Assembly: GCA_037447655.1 (NCBI GenBank)
Contig: JBBHKE010003498.1
Span: forward strand, 124,001-188,000
Length of the DNA: 64,000 nt
DNA from: Zygnema cylindricum
Lineage: Eukaryota; Streptophyta; Zygnematophyceae; Zygnematales; Zygnemataceae
Reading direction: 5' to 3'
Below, one piece after another: positions 54,901 through 64,000 of this stretch. Each line of letters starts with the position of its first letter. The stretch's first letter is position 1. Below the pieces are notes generated by a model. It did not search any database and was not told where the DNA came from. It worked only from the letters and a program-made list of their open reading frames with translations. Made by a program: the position numbers and the translations under genes.

Positions 54901-56576
54901 TTCCCTCTCCCCTTTCCACTCCTTTCCGTGATTTCTCGCTTCTTTCTCTCTCTTCCTTACGCTCTCTTCCATCTCCCTCTGCATGCAATTTTTCACCTCT
55001 TTCTATCACATTTAATCCTCATTAAGTTTCCCACTTTTCCTACCCTCACCCCCCTTCCCTTTCTCTCTACATCATTTTTCACTTCTCCCTCTCTCTCTTT
55101 CTCTCCTTCTCTCTCTCTCTCCCCCCCTTCTCGCATGATAAGATTGGTTATTCTGACAGCTGTCACCCTACTCATTCTACTCTACATAATGTATCGTCTT
55201 CCCTCTTTCTATTCCCCTCCCATTCTTGTGTCCTGTATGTGTTCCCTACCTCCCTCTCCCTCTGCTATTTTCTTTCTTCCTCCCCGGAGAAAAATCATGG
55301 GATTAGTCAAGTTCCCCCTTCCCTCACTGATTGCTTTCACAATTCCCACTCTCTCCTTCCCCTTCCCCCTCTCATTTCCATGTGTTTTCCAGCTCTTCTC
55401 TCCATTCGACTCCCTCTCTCTCCCTCCCAAAGGGAAGCGTGGTTGGTTCTCTCTTTCCCCCCATTCTCTTCTCACTAAAATATGTGATTCCCCACTTCCC
55501 TCTCGTTCGCTCTCCTTCTCTCTCCCTCTCTCTCCCTCCTCCCAGGAGAAGCGTGGGTGGTTCTCTCTTCCCCCCATTCTCTTCTCACTAAAATATGTGA
55601 TTCCCCACTTCCCTCTCCTTCTCTCTACCTCTCTCTCCCTCTCTCTCCCTCCTCCCAGGAGAAGCATGGGTGATTCTCTCTCGCGCCTTTTCTGAGTACA
55701 CAATAATGGGATGGGACAACCTTCCCAGACTCTTGTTGATGTACTTTTCCAATTTCCTCAGTTCCCCAGAAAGCTATTTCCAAACTGTGGCTTGCAATTC
55801 CCCCCATTTCAAAGACACAGTTCTTAACACCGCTATGCGACACGTCGTGTGGGAACCTAATCAACAGGTAGGACTTGACTTAAAACGTTTTTGCTTCTTT
55901 TTCTTTCTATTTTTTCGTTCTAATTTCCTTTCTTTTAGGGTTTTTCCACGTATTTAATATTGTAAAAACAAAAAAAAAATTGAGGTTTTTCTTTGTTTGG
56001 ATCGTTGTTATTTGCAGCACCCAAAGTATCTTAATGCTTCAGATTTTTCCAGTCTAGAAACTTTAGGAATCCCATTCGCAAGGAAATTTGCACGAGATTC
56101 GGAGGTTCTCGACATTATTGACAGGTGAGATTCAAATTATTTTTAAAAAATTAATGATTGTTCACTCCCATGTTTACCCGTTTACTCCAATGTGGATTTC
56201 CAATGGTGATTAAAGTATTTAAAAATCGAGAATTAAAAAAAATAAAAATTAGAAACAAATCTTTACATGTCTAGCCAACTTCCTAACGTTATCTTTTTCC
56301 TTGTATAATAAAGTTTCCCAGGAGAGTAACATTTCTTCAGGTCTTGCTTTTTTTTGTTTGTGTATTTTTTTCTTTAGAAAATTTCTGAAACGACGGGCGA
56401 ATCATGTCACGCCAGGTGGATGGAGTAGGAGGGAAGTTAATAGAGGAGAAAGCCTGCGCGAAAATCTAGAAGAATTTAAAGATTTGAAACTGTCAAAAAG
56501 GGGAGAAAAGCTAAAGAACTATATTGAAGAAATTATGGATCCAAGCTATGGAGCTCGTTGCAAAATTGAACAGTAA
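51332..56576 (+). CDS. GT14 glycosyltransferase copy B, exon 3 frame-broken
   Basis: Exons homologous to copy A: 51332-51620, 52413-52730, 53407-53475, 53948-54063, 55659-55867, 56018-56124, 56378-56576 (stop TAA). Exon 1 encodes a signal anchor (FFHSFLLVLTTIFLC) and ends FAYLISG. Exon 3 is 69 bp instead of 73, so normal splicing shifts the frame into a TGA within the exon. An internal AG (53431-53432) used as acceptor gives a 43-bp exon that keeps the frame, for a product of 426 residues lacking about ten. Catalytic-region motifs (DWDWFINLSASDYPL, PTAFTLFKG, MGWDNLPRLLLMYF, FARKF) are intact, but GGWC is GGWS and the next Cys is Arg. It is either a recent pseudogene or an alternatively spliced gene. 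Exons 2, 5 and 6 are almost identical to copy A. Confidence 0.75.
51785..51955. repeat. GA microsatellite with duplicated 40-bp unit, intron 1 of copy B
   Basis: A GAGA tract surrounds two copies of GATGTTGATTTGGACAAGAT followed by GCGCCGCTCGATACCC (at about 51849 and 51915). Confidence 0.9.
52010..52160 (+). mobile_element. tRNA-derived SINE, intron 1 of copy B
   Basis: GGTGGCGCTATGGTTAGCGC (A-box, about 52016-52035) and GTGTGAGCCCTGGCCGGCTC (B-box region, about 52062-52081) are followed by a TTTTCCCTTAAGGGGATTCC body. It resembles the units at 57965, 58277 and 58663. Confidence 0.65.
53433..53475 (+). other. Alternative in-frame exon 3 of GT14 copy B
   Basis: The acceptor TTTTCCAATCCAG|GG lies 26 bp inside exon 3. 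From it, GDCSFIQHTSKPFL continues in the same frame as copy A (RDRNFIHHTSKFLS). Use of this site is an inference. Confidence 0.45.
54064..55658. other. Intron 4 of copy B with MITE, CT tract and decoy acceptors
   Basis: Contains an ACACCGTG-family element (54517-54741), a long CT-rich tract (54850-55658) and two decoy copies of the exon 5 acceptor at 55433 and 55546. Confidence 0.7.
54517..54741. mobile_element. Fold-back MITE (ACACCGTG family) in intron 4
   Basis: Ends TACACCGTGTATCGCTATTA and TAATAGCGATTCACGGTGTA. It is absent from the corresponding intron of copy A, so it inserted after the A/B duplication or was lost from A. Confidence 0.7.
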
Positions 56577-56950
56577 TACTTTTTCAGTTTTTGGTTCATC
56601 GAGACATCCGAATACGTGATGAGATGCAACAAATTTCCTCTTCAAATTCCAAAATGAAGCACATATTATTCAAAATGGGCAAAGAAATTTAAGGATTTTG
56701 TGTTGAATTTTGATATCGAATCACATTTTATTCAAAATGTGATGAAAATGTCAAGAATTTTATTCAGTGTTTCCGTCACAAAGCCTATCTTATCTAAATT
56801 GTGGCAAGATTAGGATTTCCTAAAATTGTGTCAAGAGAGTTAACGTTTTCCTAAAAGAATATCCTGTGAATTCTTGAAATGTAAAGCTAGCGGTGTCATT
56901 TAGTCGGAAAGTGCATGTGGTGTGAGCCATTTGGGACACTAAAAACAACG
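56577..56950 (+). other. 3' flank of GT14 copy B
   Basis: Collinear with 38502-38900 downstream of copy A. Similarity fades at about 56950, marking the right edge of the segmental duplication. Confidence 0.5.
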
Positions 56951-57599
56951 AGTTGTTCCCATTGTACTTTAAGATTGACTCATAGAAGTGGAAAATGTAC
57001 GACATGTTGAGCCAAATAGCTCAACAGCCAACGGTCAAATAGATTCTTTAGTGGGAACGAAAAGTATTTAGAAAGTATTGTCCTTTAGAAAGTAATGTCA
57101 TTGGAACTAGTAATCAGGACAGAGGAATGTTGGGGAGGAGCCTCAGTTGTTCTATAGTGTGTCAATAGTGGTAGAATTCAAGGTTGGTCAACTGGGAAAA
57201 AAACTATTTTATTTGGCAAATGTCACATACTACGAAGTATTTGTACTCAGACTTTCGAAAGCAAAGTACCAAGCTTTTGTATTACTGATGTTTGTATTGA
57301 TGCTTTGAGATCACTATTTGTTTGTTTGCAATCCACATCACCGTTCAATCTTTCTCCATTTCGACGTTGTAATTGTTTTTTGGACATAACATTCTTTTGG
57401 TTCGATGGCGACAGAAATCATGAACCACATTTAATTGGAAATTTGACAAGGGTGTTAATCATTCCCCGTGAAACAAATCTCAATCAAAAATGTGATGATA
57501 ACGAGAAGGTTGAGACTTCCAAATAAGAGTTTATTGCGAATGACATTTCTGATCAACTCACCGTAAATCCTGCTAGGTCTAACCAGTGCAATAAGGTAC
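56951..57599. other. Non-coding, approach to hAT relic
   Basis: A 73-codon frame (57305-57526) crosses it without recognisable similarity. It may include decayed N-terminal parts of the hAT element. Confidence 0.3.
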
Positions 57600-57860
57600 A
57601 AGGAGCACAAACGAAAATAATACATTGTTTCAATAAGCATAATCAGAAGGAGGTACATGCGGTGTGGGCCAAGGCTTTCTTTGCCAATGGCTTACTGCTC
57701 ACTCTATTGGATGACCCTTATTTTAAGGCAGCACTCTATTGGATGACCCTTAGCAGTGAAGCAGATAAAGTTACCGCACCGCAATACCATGAGAACTCAT
57801 CTCTTGGTTGAGACCAAGGCAACAATCACTAACGATTTGACGATCTACATGGAGATTGTT

Positions 57861-58156
57861 GGATTGGCACGTAAAGTCGATTCAATACAGGGTAGAATAT
57901 GGTAATTCCATACTCGAAGCCGCCCGAAATAAATGGGTACGGATTCGCCAAGCTCTACATCGAGCTGGTGGCCAGTGGTAGTGCATTCGCATCTAAAGTG
58001 AAAGGTCCCAGGTTCAAGCCTTGGCCGGCTCAATTTTCCCTAGTATGGGACATGCCGAATCCAAGATTTCACAAAAATCTAACATGGAATCAAAGCCAGC
58101 GGGATTGCGGATGGATTTACCAGCCTCCCCGTGAAAGGGGTGTTCGGAGGGGTGTT
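57861..58156 (+). repeat. Tandem SINE-bearing unit 1
   Basis: Starts GGATTGGCACG. It holds A-box CTGGTGGCCAGTGGTAGTGC (57964-57983) and B-box GGTTCAAGCCTTGGC (58011-58025), followed by CAATTTTCCCTAGTATGGG. Confidence 0.75.
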
Positions 58157-58561
58157 GGATTGGCACATGAATTCGGTTCAATACGGGGTAGAATACGGTA
58201 ATTCCATACTCAAAGCCGCCCGAAATAAATGAGTACAGACCCACCAAGCTCTACATCGAGCTGGTGCTCTACATCGAGCTGGTGGCACACAGTTGAAGTG
58301 AAAGGTCCCAGATACAAGCTGTGGCCGGCTCAATTTTCCCTAGTATGGGACATGCCGAATCCCAAATTTCACGGAAATCTAACAAAGATAATGTTAGTCA
58401 CTTAGTGCCTCTATCATATGAGACGGTTAGACGGTTATTGATCAAATGCCTCTCCTTAACATTTGAGATATCACCCCTAAAGGTGACGTGTTTTTCACGG
58501 AGGAAGACACTAGTAGGCAGTACAAGGATGATGAATCAGCCTCTCCATGAGGCGGGGTGTT
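58157..58561 (+). repeat. Tandem SINE-bearing unit 2, with duplicated hAT segment
   Basis: Starts GGATTGGCACATG. The A-box region is partly deleted after a short duplication of CTCTACATCGAGCTGGTG. The right half (about 58385-58540) repeats hAT sequence also present at 58805-58950 (TTAGTCACTTAGTGCCTC). Confidence 0.75.
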
Positions 58562-58950
58562 GGATTGGGACATGAAGTCGGTTCAATACGGGGTAGAATA
58601 TGGTAATTACATACTCAAAGCCGCCTGAAATAAATCGGTACAGACCCGCCAAGCTCTACATCGAGCTAGTGAGACAGTTGTAGTGCGTTTGCAGTTGAAG
58701 TGAAAGGTCCCAGATTCGAGCCCTGGCCAGCTCAATTTTCCCTAGTATGGGAAATGCCGAATCCCGGATTTCACGAAAAATCTAACACAGATGATGTTAG
58801 TCACTTAGTGCCTCTATCATATGGGACGGTTGGACGGTTGTTGATCAAATGCCTCTCCTTAACATTTTAGATATCACCCCTAAGGGTGACGTGAATCTCA
58901 CGACAGAAGACACTAGTAGGCAGTACAATGATGATAAATACTTTTGTGGG
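58562..58950 (+). repeat. Tandem SINE-bearing unit 3
   Basis: Starts GGATTGGGACATG. It has the B-box GATTCGAGCCCTGG (about 58713-58726), the SINE tail, then the hAT segment that continues into the remaining transposase coding blocks. Confidence 0.75.
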
Positions 58951-60149
58951 GTGTTAGAGAATGGAGTTCTTGTGGTAGGGGTGGAGCATGTGGTGCAAAT
59001 TGTGACTCGTTGTGCTATTCTGAATAAAGGAGTTGCCTCAATGCTCATGAGATAGTACCCATCCCTCACATAGACACCATGCTCTACCCACGTCTTAGAC
59101 TTGATGTTGGAGGATCGAGGTAAGCTGGCTTTTATTTCAACACCCATCCATGACGCAAAGGAAGTGTTGGTTTTCATGACATAGCATGACATAATTGCAA
59201 CTAACTTCAACGATATCTCTACACCCAAGCTTTTGAAACGTGGAGAGATTTGGTTTTTGACGAAGATGGTCATTCTCTAAAGGTTTCTATAGGTGAAGGA
59301 CAGCCCGGTGCGCTTAGTGTTTCATGGTGGCTACAAGTAGTGGATGGGCAAGGTATTTACAAGTTCGAGGGGGTGAAGATTCAAAGCCACATTTTGAGCT
59401 CGGAGTTGTGGACAAAAGTGAGGGAGTTTGTGGTTGTTTCACAGCATGGGGTGTGACTAATAAAACATTGTTACCAAGGGGCACCAAATGTGGGGAAGGT
59501 TTATTATAGGTTCTACTTGATTGGCCAATACTTGCATAATATATCGAAAAATGGAGAAGAGGACAATTACGAAGCAGTGCACATTTTGGAGGAGTTGAAG
59601 ACATCCTAGATGGCTAGATGGGAGATGGTAGATAGCTCAATGTATGTTGTCAGCATTTAATTTTATCCAAAGTACCAATTTGTTGCCTATCGAAAACACT
59701 CCAATATGAAAGTCATAAATAGCTTTCAAAGTATGCTTGAAATGGAGTTATCAAATGTAGATGACTAGGTTGAAGCCTACATTGAGCTGACTAAGTACCG
59801 TGGTTTTCAGGGTGTTATTAAGAGGGAGGTAATAAAAGCTTGTGCTACGAAGATGCTAGTGTGGAAGTGGTGGCAGCATTTTGGGTTGTCACCCCTACAT
59901 TGTAGAAGGTAACAATTAGGGACCTTGCCCAATACTCGATTGTGAACTCACATGAGAGGACTTGGTCAACCTATGACCATATTCACTATAAAAAACAAAA
60001 CAAGCTGACGAATAACACGGCCAATGACTTGGTCTAGGTCTTCGGCAATCTCAGAGTAGCACACCAGACTAGGGATGTCAGGTATGAGGAGGTTATGATC
60101 CCATGGGAGGAAGAGAAAGGGGGGGTAGTGAAAGAGGAGTCTAACGAAA

Positions 60150-62939
60150 ACATGGATGACCAAGATTTGGAGTTGAGAGATGGGGATATAACCCTATTCA
60201 CGACCGTCAATGAGTTGACACACGTTTTATATGTAAACTAAGGGTGTTATTCTATCAGTCGTTTTTGTAATCGTAAGGCTAACTCTACGGGTCGGGTTAA
60301 GTGAGTCGATGTTCCATGAGGTAGAGCGTGTAAACCATGTGTTCTAAATAGAGTGGCATCACGTAAGCTAAGATCCGATATTGAATATCCTTCAAATTTT
60401 TCACACAGATAAATTTCACATCAAATCTTTACTTGCGTACTATGTACCTGCATACCAAGTCATAATACGACATAACTTTTATACTTTTTGTTAACGCCAG
60501 TCTTCTACGCCAACTCTTTTTTTTTAGGGTTCCTGTTTTCGAACATGACAAAAATCTTTGCCCAAAATAGTGTGACGAAAGAGCGTTGCCACAAATAGCG
60601 CGACGAAGGACCGTTTCCTGATTACTTTAATATTTTCAGTTGCATTTTGAAAGGTACATACCATGTGCAATCTTGTCATTTTTTTTTGGTTGTCCATCTT
60701 GACACGTAGCTTAATCATCGAGCGTGTCGCAATTCATTTTTTTTTTGTAGCTGACAACCCACCTCTTACAACAACGTTGTCACCTATGGAGAAAAATGAA
60801 GCGAACGATTCGCGAATGAATATCCGACGGTCAATGTTACCTCCCAAACCTTCAAAGAGTATAGGCAAGATTCTTTGTTATGTTGTTTCGCGTATAAAAA
60901 CAAAATAAGCGATACGGTTTGGTATAGATAGGCGTGGATTTTTGTAAACTACCCCATTTTTTTGCGTTTCCACCCACTTTAGCGTCACTTCAGCTCAATT
61001 TCAAATTTCTACTAAAATCACCTCGCGAGGTGATTTGAGTTTAAGTAACAGGTTATGAGCGAATAGGAAGACGTTGTGACAAGCGTCACATGCTTTTGAA
61101 AACTTTTTTGCAGCATATGGAGTATCAAAAAAAAATCACTCTTTGTTTTTAGCCAGTAGGGATTTTTTTCCGTGCAGGTCCGTGGAAGTGTCTCGAGCAA
61201 CGGATGCCATTTCGCAAAAGCGAAGTCTGTGAAGGCACATTTCTCTCTTCCCCTCTACCACAACCGCGTCTATCTCACATATATTAGAATGAGACATGAC
61301 AATAATGGTATCAAATCATTGATGTCTCATTCGTACGGATTTTGACATTTTTACGAAGTTTCGTTTTTTTTTCTAGTTTTTTTATCTTTCGTAAAATGCG
61401 TATACTTTTCGTACAGATAAAATGTACAGGTATTTATACGAATATATGTACGGAAATTTTCCAAAAAAGAGTTGTGCGCGTGAAGACGGTCTCGTCCATA
61501 GTTGTCCAATTCATACGGATTTTGACTTTTTTACGAAAAATTGCGTAGCATTTGTCGATTTGACGATTTCATACTTTTGGTAAAGTTCGTACATTTTTTG
61601 TTGTACGGAAATGAACGGAGAAATATACGGAAAGTGTGACCAAAAAAACTCTTTAAAAATTTTAAAAAAAAAGTAAACTATATGGAAATGTACAACATTA
61701 TTGGGAAAGTGTACCCTAAAAAACCTTAAGAGTACGGAGAATTTAAGGCAATTGTAGTGAAATATGAGGGAACGTTAAGGAATGTACCCTTAAAAGTAAA
61801 AATCCTAAAATCCCCCTTAAATAACCCTAAAAAGGACAAAAATGTACGGCTATTGTACATAATTGTACGAACAATGTAACGCAGCTGAACTGAAGTATAA
61901 GGAATGTACGAAAATGTACTCTAAAAAACCTAAAAGAAATAGCCGTAAAAAGTACAAAAAATTATGGACACTGTATTTAGATGTACGTAAAATGTAAGGC
62001 AATCGAACTGAAATATACGGAATGTACGAAAATGTACCTTAAAGACAGTTAGTATGAAGTCAAATTCGGTCAACGCATTCTAAAAACTTTTGAATTTTTT
62101 TCCGTGCGCATTCGTTATTTTTCGGGCGTTTCATGCGTGCGTTGTATGCGCATGAGACATATGTATCAAATGATGGTTCTCTAGAAAAGATTACTTTTAA
62201 CTATTTCGGGCGTATTTTGATGGCAGAGTGAGAAAAGACGAAAAAATAAAATCTGAAAACCATGCCGTAAAGTTTTGGAATTAGTGATGTCAACGATATC
62301 ATAAGCGAGCATAACGTCAAAATATCACAAGCCCTAGACATCTACGATGTCACAAGAAATTAGGCGTCTACAACCGACGTTATTTTGTAAACGTCATCAA
62401 TTGTCGCGAGTTTTGTAATCGTTTACAATCGTCACAAATTACACCCTCATCTACATCCCTCACAATTTAAAACATTGTTGTTCATTTCGTACAAATTTGC
62501 ACTTTTTTACGATTTTTAAATAGTATTTGCGATTTTAGACTTTTTGTATATTTCGTATATTTTCGTTGTACGAAAAAATGTACGAGTACTCCGTCGATCG
62601 TATTTAGCGTGTTGAACACTAATTCGGCGCCCCTAAATTTTGACCCTTGAACCTTAAATAGAATAAATGACGCTATTTAAGGACGTGGACCATAATTTGC
62701 CACGTCTCGTGGCACTGAATTAGAATTAATGACGCTAATTTTTTCTTTACTCTAATAATTTCTACACGCTAAATACGATCGACGGTTTAGTGTCCCTTTA
62801 AAAAAATCATAAAAATGTACGAGTACAAAGTTGTGTACGCATTTTATTGACACGCTATTATTGTTTGATGCGCATTGTTCGTAGTATTCGTGAGTTTGAC
62901 TGGTGCGCAATATGCGAATTTAACAACTACAATTTAAAG
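60150..62939. other. Non-coding, GTAC-rich DNA
   Basis: Between about 61320 and 62070 GTAC-containing words (AATGTACG, CGTACA) recur every few tens of bases on an A/T-rich background, like the interior of the nested hAT element at 28881. No gene is recognised. Confidence 0.4.
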
Positions 62940-63217
62940 CAAAGTTCAAAAGTAGGTGAAAGTAGGCCCATACAATATGCCTATTGTATGCAAAACATAT
63001 ATAATATGACATTAAGATCCATATTGTATTTGGACCTATTCGGACCAATTAAAACATTCGGACCAAAAAAAATTATTTACACCGTCAGATTCGGACGATT
63101 GGACGGTCGCTGATCAAAGTAGCGATCTAAGAAGATCACATGAAAAGCCTATAACACAACTTACGATAAAGGCGCCGACCAAAGGCCTACCATAAAAACG
63201 CCTACTTTTGAACTATG
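62940..63217 (+). mobile_element. hAT-type MITE, complete, exact 8-bp TSD
   Basis: A 278-bp element starts CAAAGTTCAAAAGTAGGTG and ends CGCCTACTTTTGAACTATG (inverted repeats of about 19 bp with few mismatches). It is flanked by the exact duplication ATTTAAAG at 62932-62939 and 63218-63225. The 8-bp duplication and CA...TG ends indicate hAT. It has no coding capacity. It is the reference copy for 27371 and 28653. Confidence 0.9.
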
Positions 63218-63225
63218 ATTTAAAG

Positions 63226-64000
63226 TAACAATTTCGTTGGCGAACATCGAAACACTCTGAAAAGGACAGGTAAGGTTCGTGAGTTTTCTCGCCCGTGGAG
63301 TGAAAGGTGTGAAACCCTCATTCACACCGCGAAATGCCGCGTGCCTTCCACACTTTGCAAAATACCGCCCGGGGTACCCCGGGTTTTTTGGGTTCTGGGG
63401 TTTTGGGTGTGGGTTAAAAAAAAAAAAAAAAAACACAAATGAGAAAGAAACCCTAAGCATATTTATACTTGCGACGCACCGCGCGGCGCGAGGCGTCGTA
63501 AAGCGAAATTGGAGTGGAAGGGGTGAAAGGCGACGTGGACCCCTTCACACGCGACCTTCACAGTACACCGTGTATCGATGTTAGGGTTAGAGCGTTGTTC
63601 CATTAGGCGGTCTCAGTAAACGTCGAAAATTCGTTTACTGAAGCCATCGTTCCATTGTGTCGAGTCAGTAACTGACATTTTATTTGCGTAGCACACTTTG
63701 ATTGGTCCACGTAATAGATGAACACAATTTTAGCAATCTTCAAAGAATCTTTGACAGCAAATTGTGACCACATATTTGTACCAGCGAAGGTAAAAAGTGA
63801 CTCGTACGACGCATTGAATAAAATCTGTACGGGCGGACGAAACTTAAGATTTGTAAAAGCGTACGAATATGTCAGAATGGTTAGTGGATAGCAACAAAAG
63901 CGTGAAACAATATCTTCCGTCAAAGATTTTCTTGCGGCTTCCGGTGGCCTCGCATCCTCCCTGGCGTAAGGCACATGTCATACGCGACGTGTACCCACCT
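63226..64000. other. Non-coding DNA with shared repeat and poly-A
   Basis: About 63266-63375 repeats the block at 29612-29745. A run of about 17 A lies at 63418-63434. An ACACCGTG-family end (TACACCGTGTATCGATGTTA) occurs near 63565. No gene is recognised. Confidence 0.4.

Larger units (their letters stand above)
57600..60150 (+). pseudogene. hAT-type transposase relic (DUF659 plus C-terminal dimerisation domain)
   Basis: Blocks in order: KAFFANGLLLTLLDDPYF (about 57675-57725, DUF659-like), then a SINE insertion or duplication (57861-58560 and beyond), VGVEHVVQIVTRCAILNKG (about 58980-59035), THVLDLMLEDRGKL (about 59085-59125), YIELTKYRGFQGVI (about 59775-59820), and the hAT dimerisation motif ERTWSTYDHIHYKKQNKL with LVYVFGNLR-like sequence (about 59955-60050). 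Stops and frameshifts occur throughout. The usual length of such proteins (600-700 residues) fits the span once the insert is removed. No terminal repeats were found. Confidence 0.75.

Overview
The window reads as nuclear DNA of a land plant, most likely a seed plant with a large, repeat-rich genome. The evidence is AT-rich sequence, spliced genes with GT-AG introns of 0.1 to 2.2 kb, and many nested plant-type transposable elements: copia, solo LTRs, hAT, a pogo-like DDE element, a Helitron fragment, tRNA-derived SINEs and MITEs. I cannot name the species. No bacterial, organellar or viral genes were recognised.

The only host genes I can support are three members of glycosyltransferase family 14 (GT14, 'Branch' domain; Golgi type II membrane proteins). 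Copy C lies on the minus strand at 17.1-20.6 kb. Copies A (34.0-38.5 kb) and B (51.3-56.6 kb) lie on the plus strand. A and B form a segmental duplication about 17-18 kb apart that includes upstream (33.2 versus 50.25 kb) and downstream (to about 38.9 versus 56.95 kb) flanks. All three share the same exon structure (A and B seven exons; C six, with exon 1 not found). A is intact (433 codons). B has a 4-bp net loss in exon 3 and has lost two cysteines near its C terminus. A third copy of the upstream block sits alone at 48.7-49.6 kb.

Layout. 0-1.3 kb: nothing recognised. 1.3-4.5 kb: nested solo LTRs of one family. 4.5-6.0 kb: minus-strand copia gag/protease fragment. 6.9-7.2 kb: Helitron fragment. 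7.5 kb: assembly gap. 9.9-16.0 kb: full-length copia element with decayed gag-pol. 17.1-20.6 kb: GT14 copy C. 21.5-24.3 kb: solo LTR joined to a minus-strand pogo-like element. 24.5-33.2 kb: repeats and MITEs, including two nested hAT-type elements with exact 8-bp target duplications. 33.2-38.9 kb: GT14 copy A. 39.4-40.2 kb: copia gag fragment. 40.2-46.6 kb: a longer pogo-like element carrying a solo LTR. 46.6-48.7 kb: mostly unassigned. 48.7-51.2 kb: duplicated upstream blocks with SINE heads. 51.3-56.9 kb: GT14 copy B. 57.5-60.2 kb: decayed hAT transposase carrying tandem SINE units. 60.2-64 kb: GTAC-rich non-coding DNA and an intact hAT MITE.

The most interesting points are the pogo-like element, whose first ORF carries an unrecognised domain and an in-frame TAG shared by both copies; the periodic decoy splice acceptors in front of GT14 exon 5; the frame break in copy B beside an alternative acceptor that would keep the frame; and the solo-LTR family with an antisense tRNA-like module.
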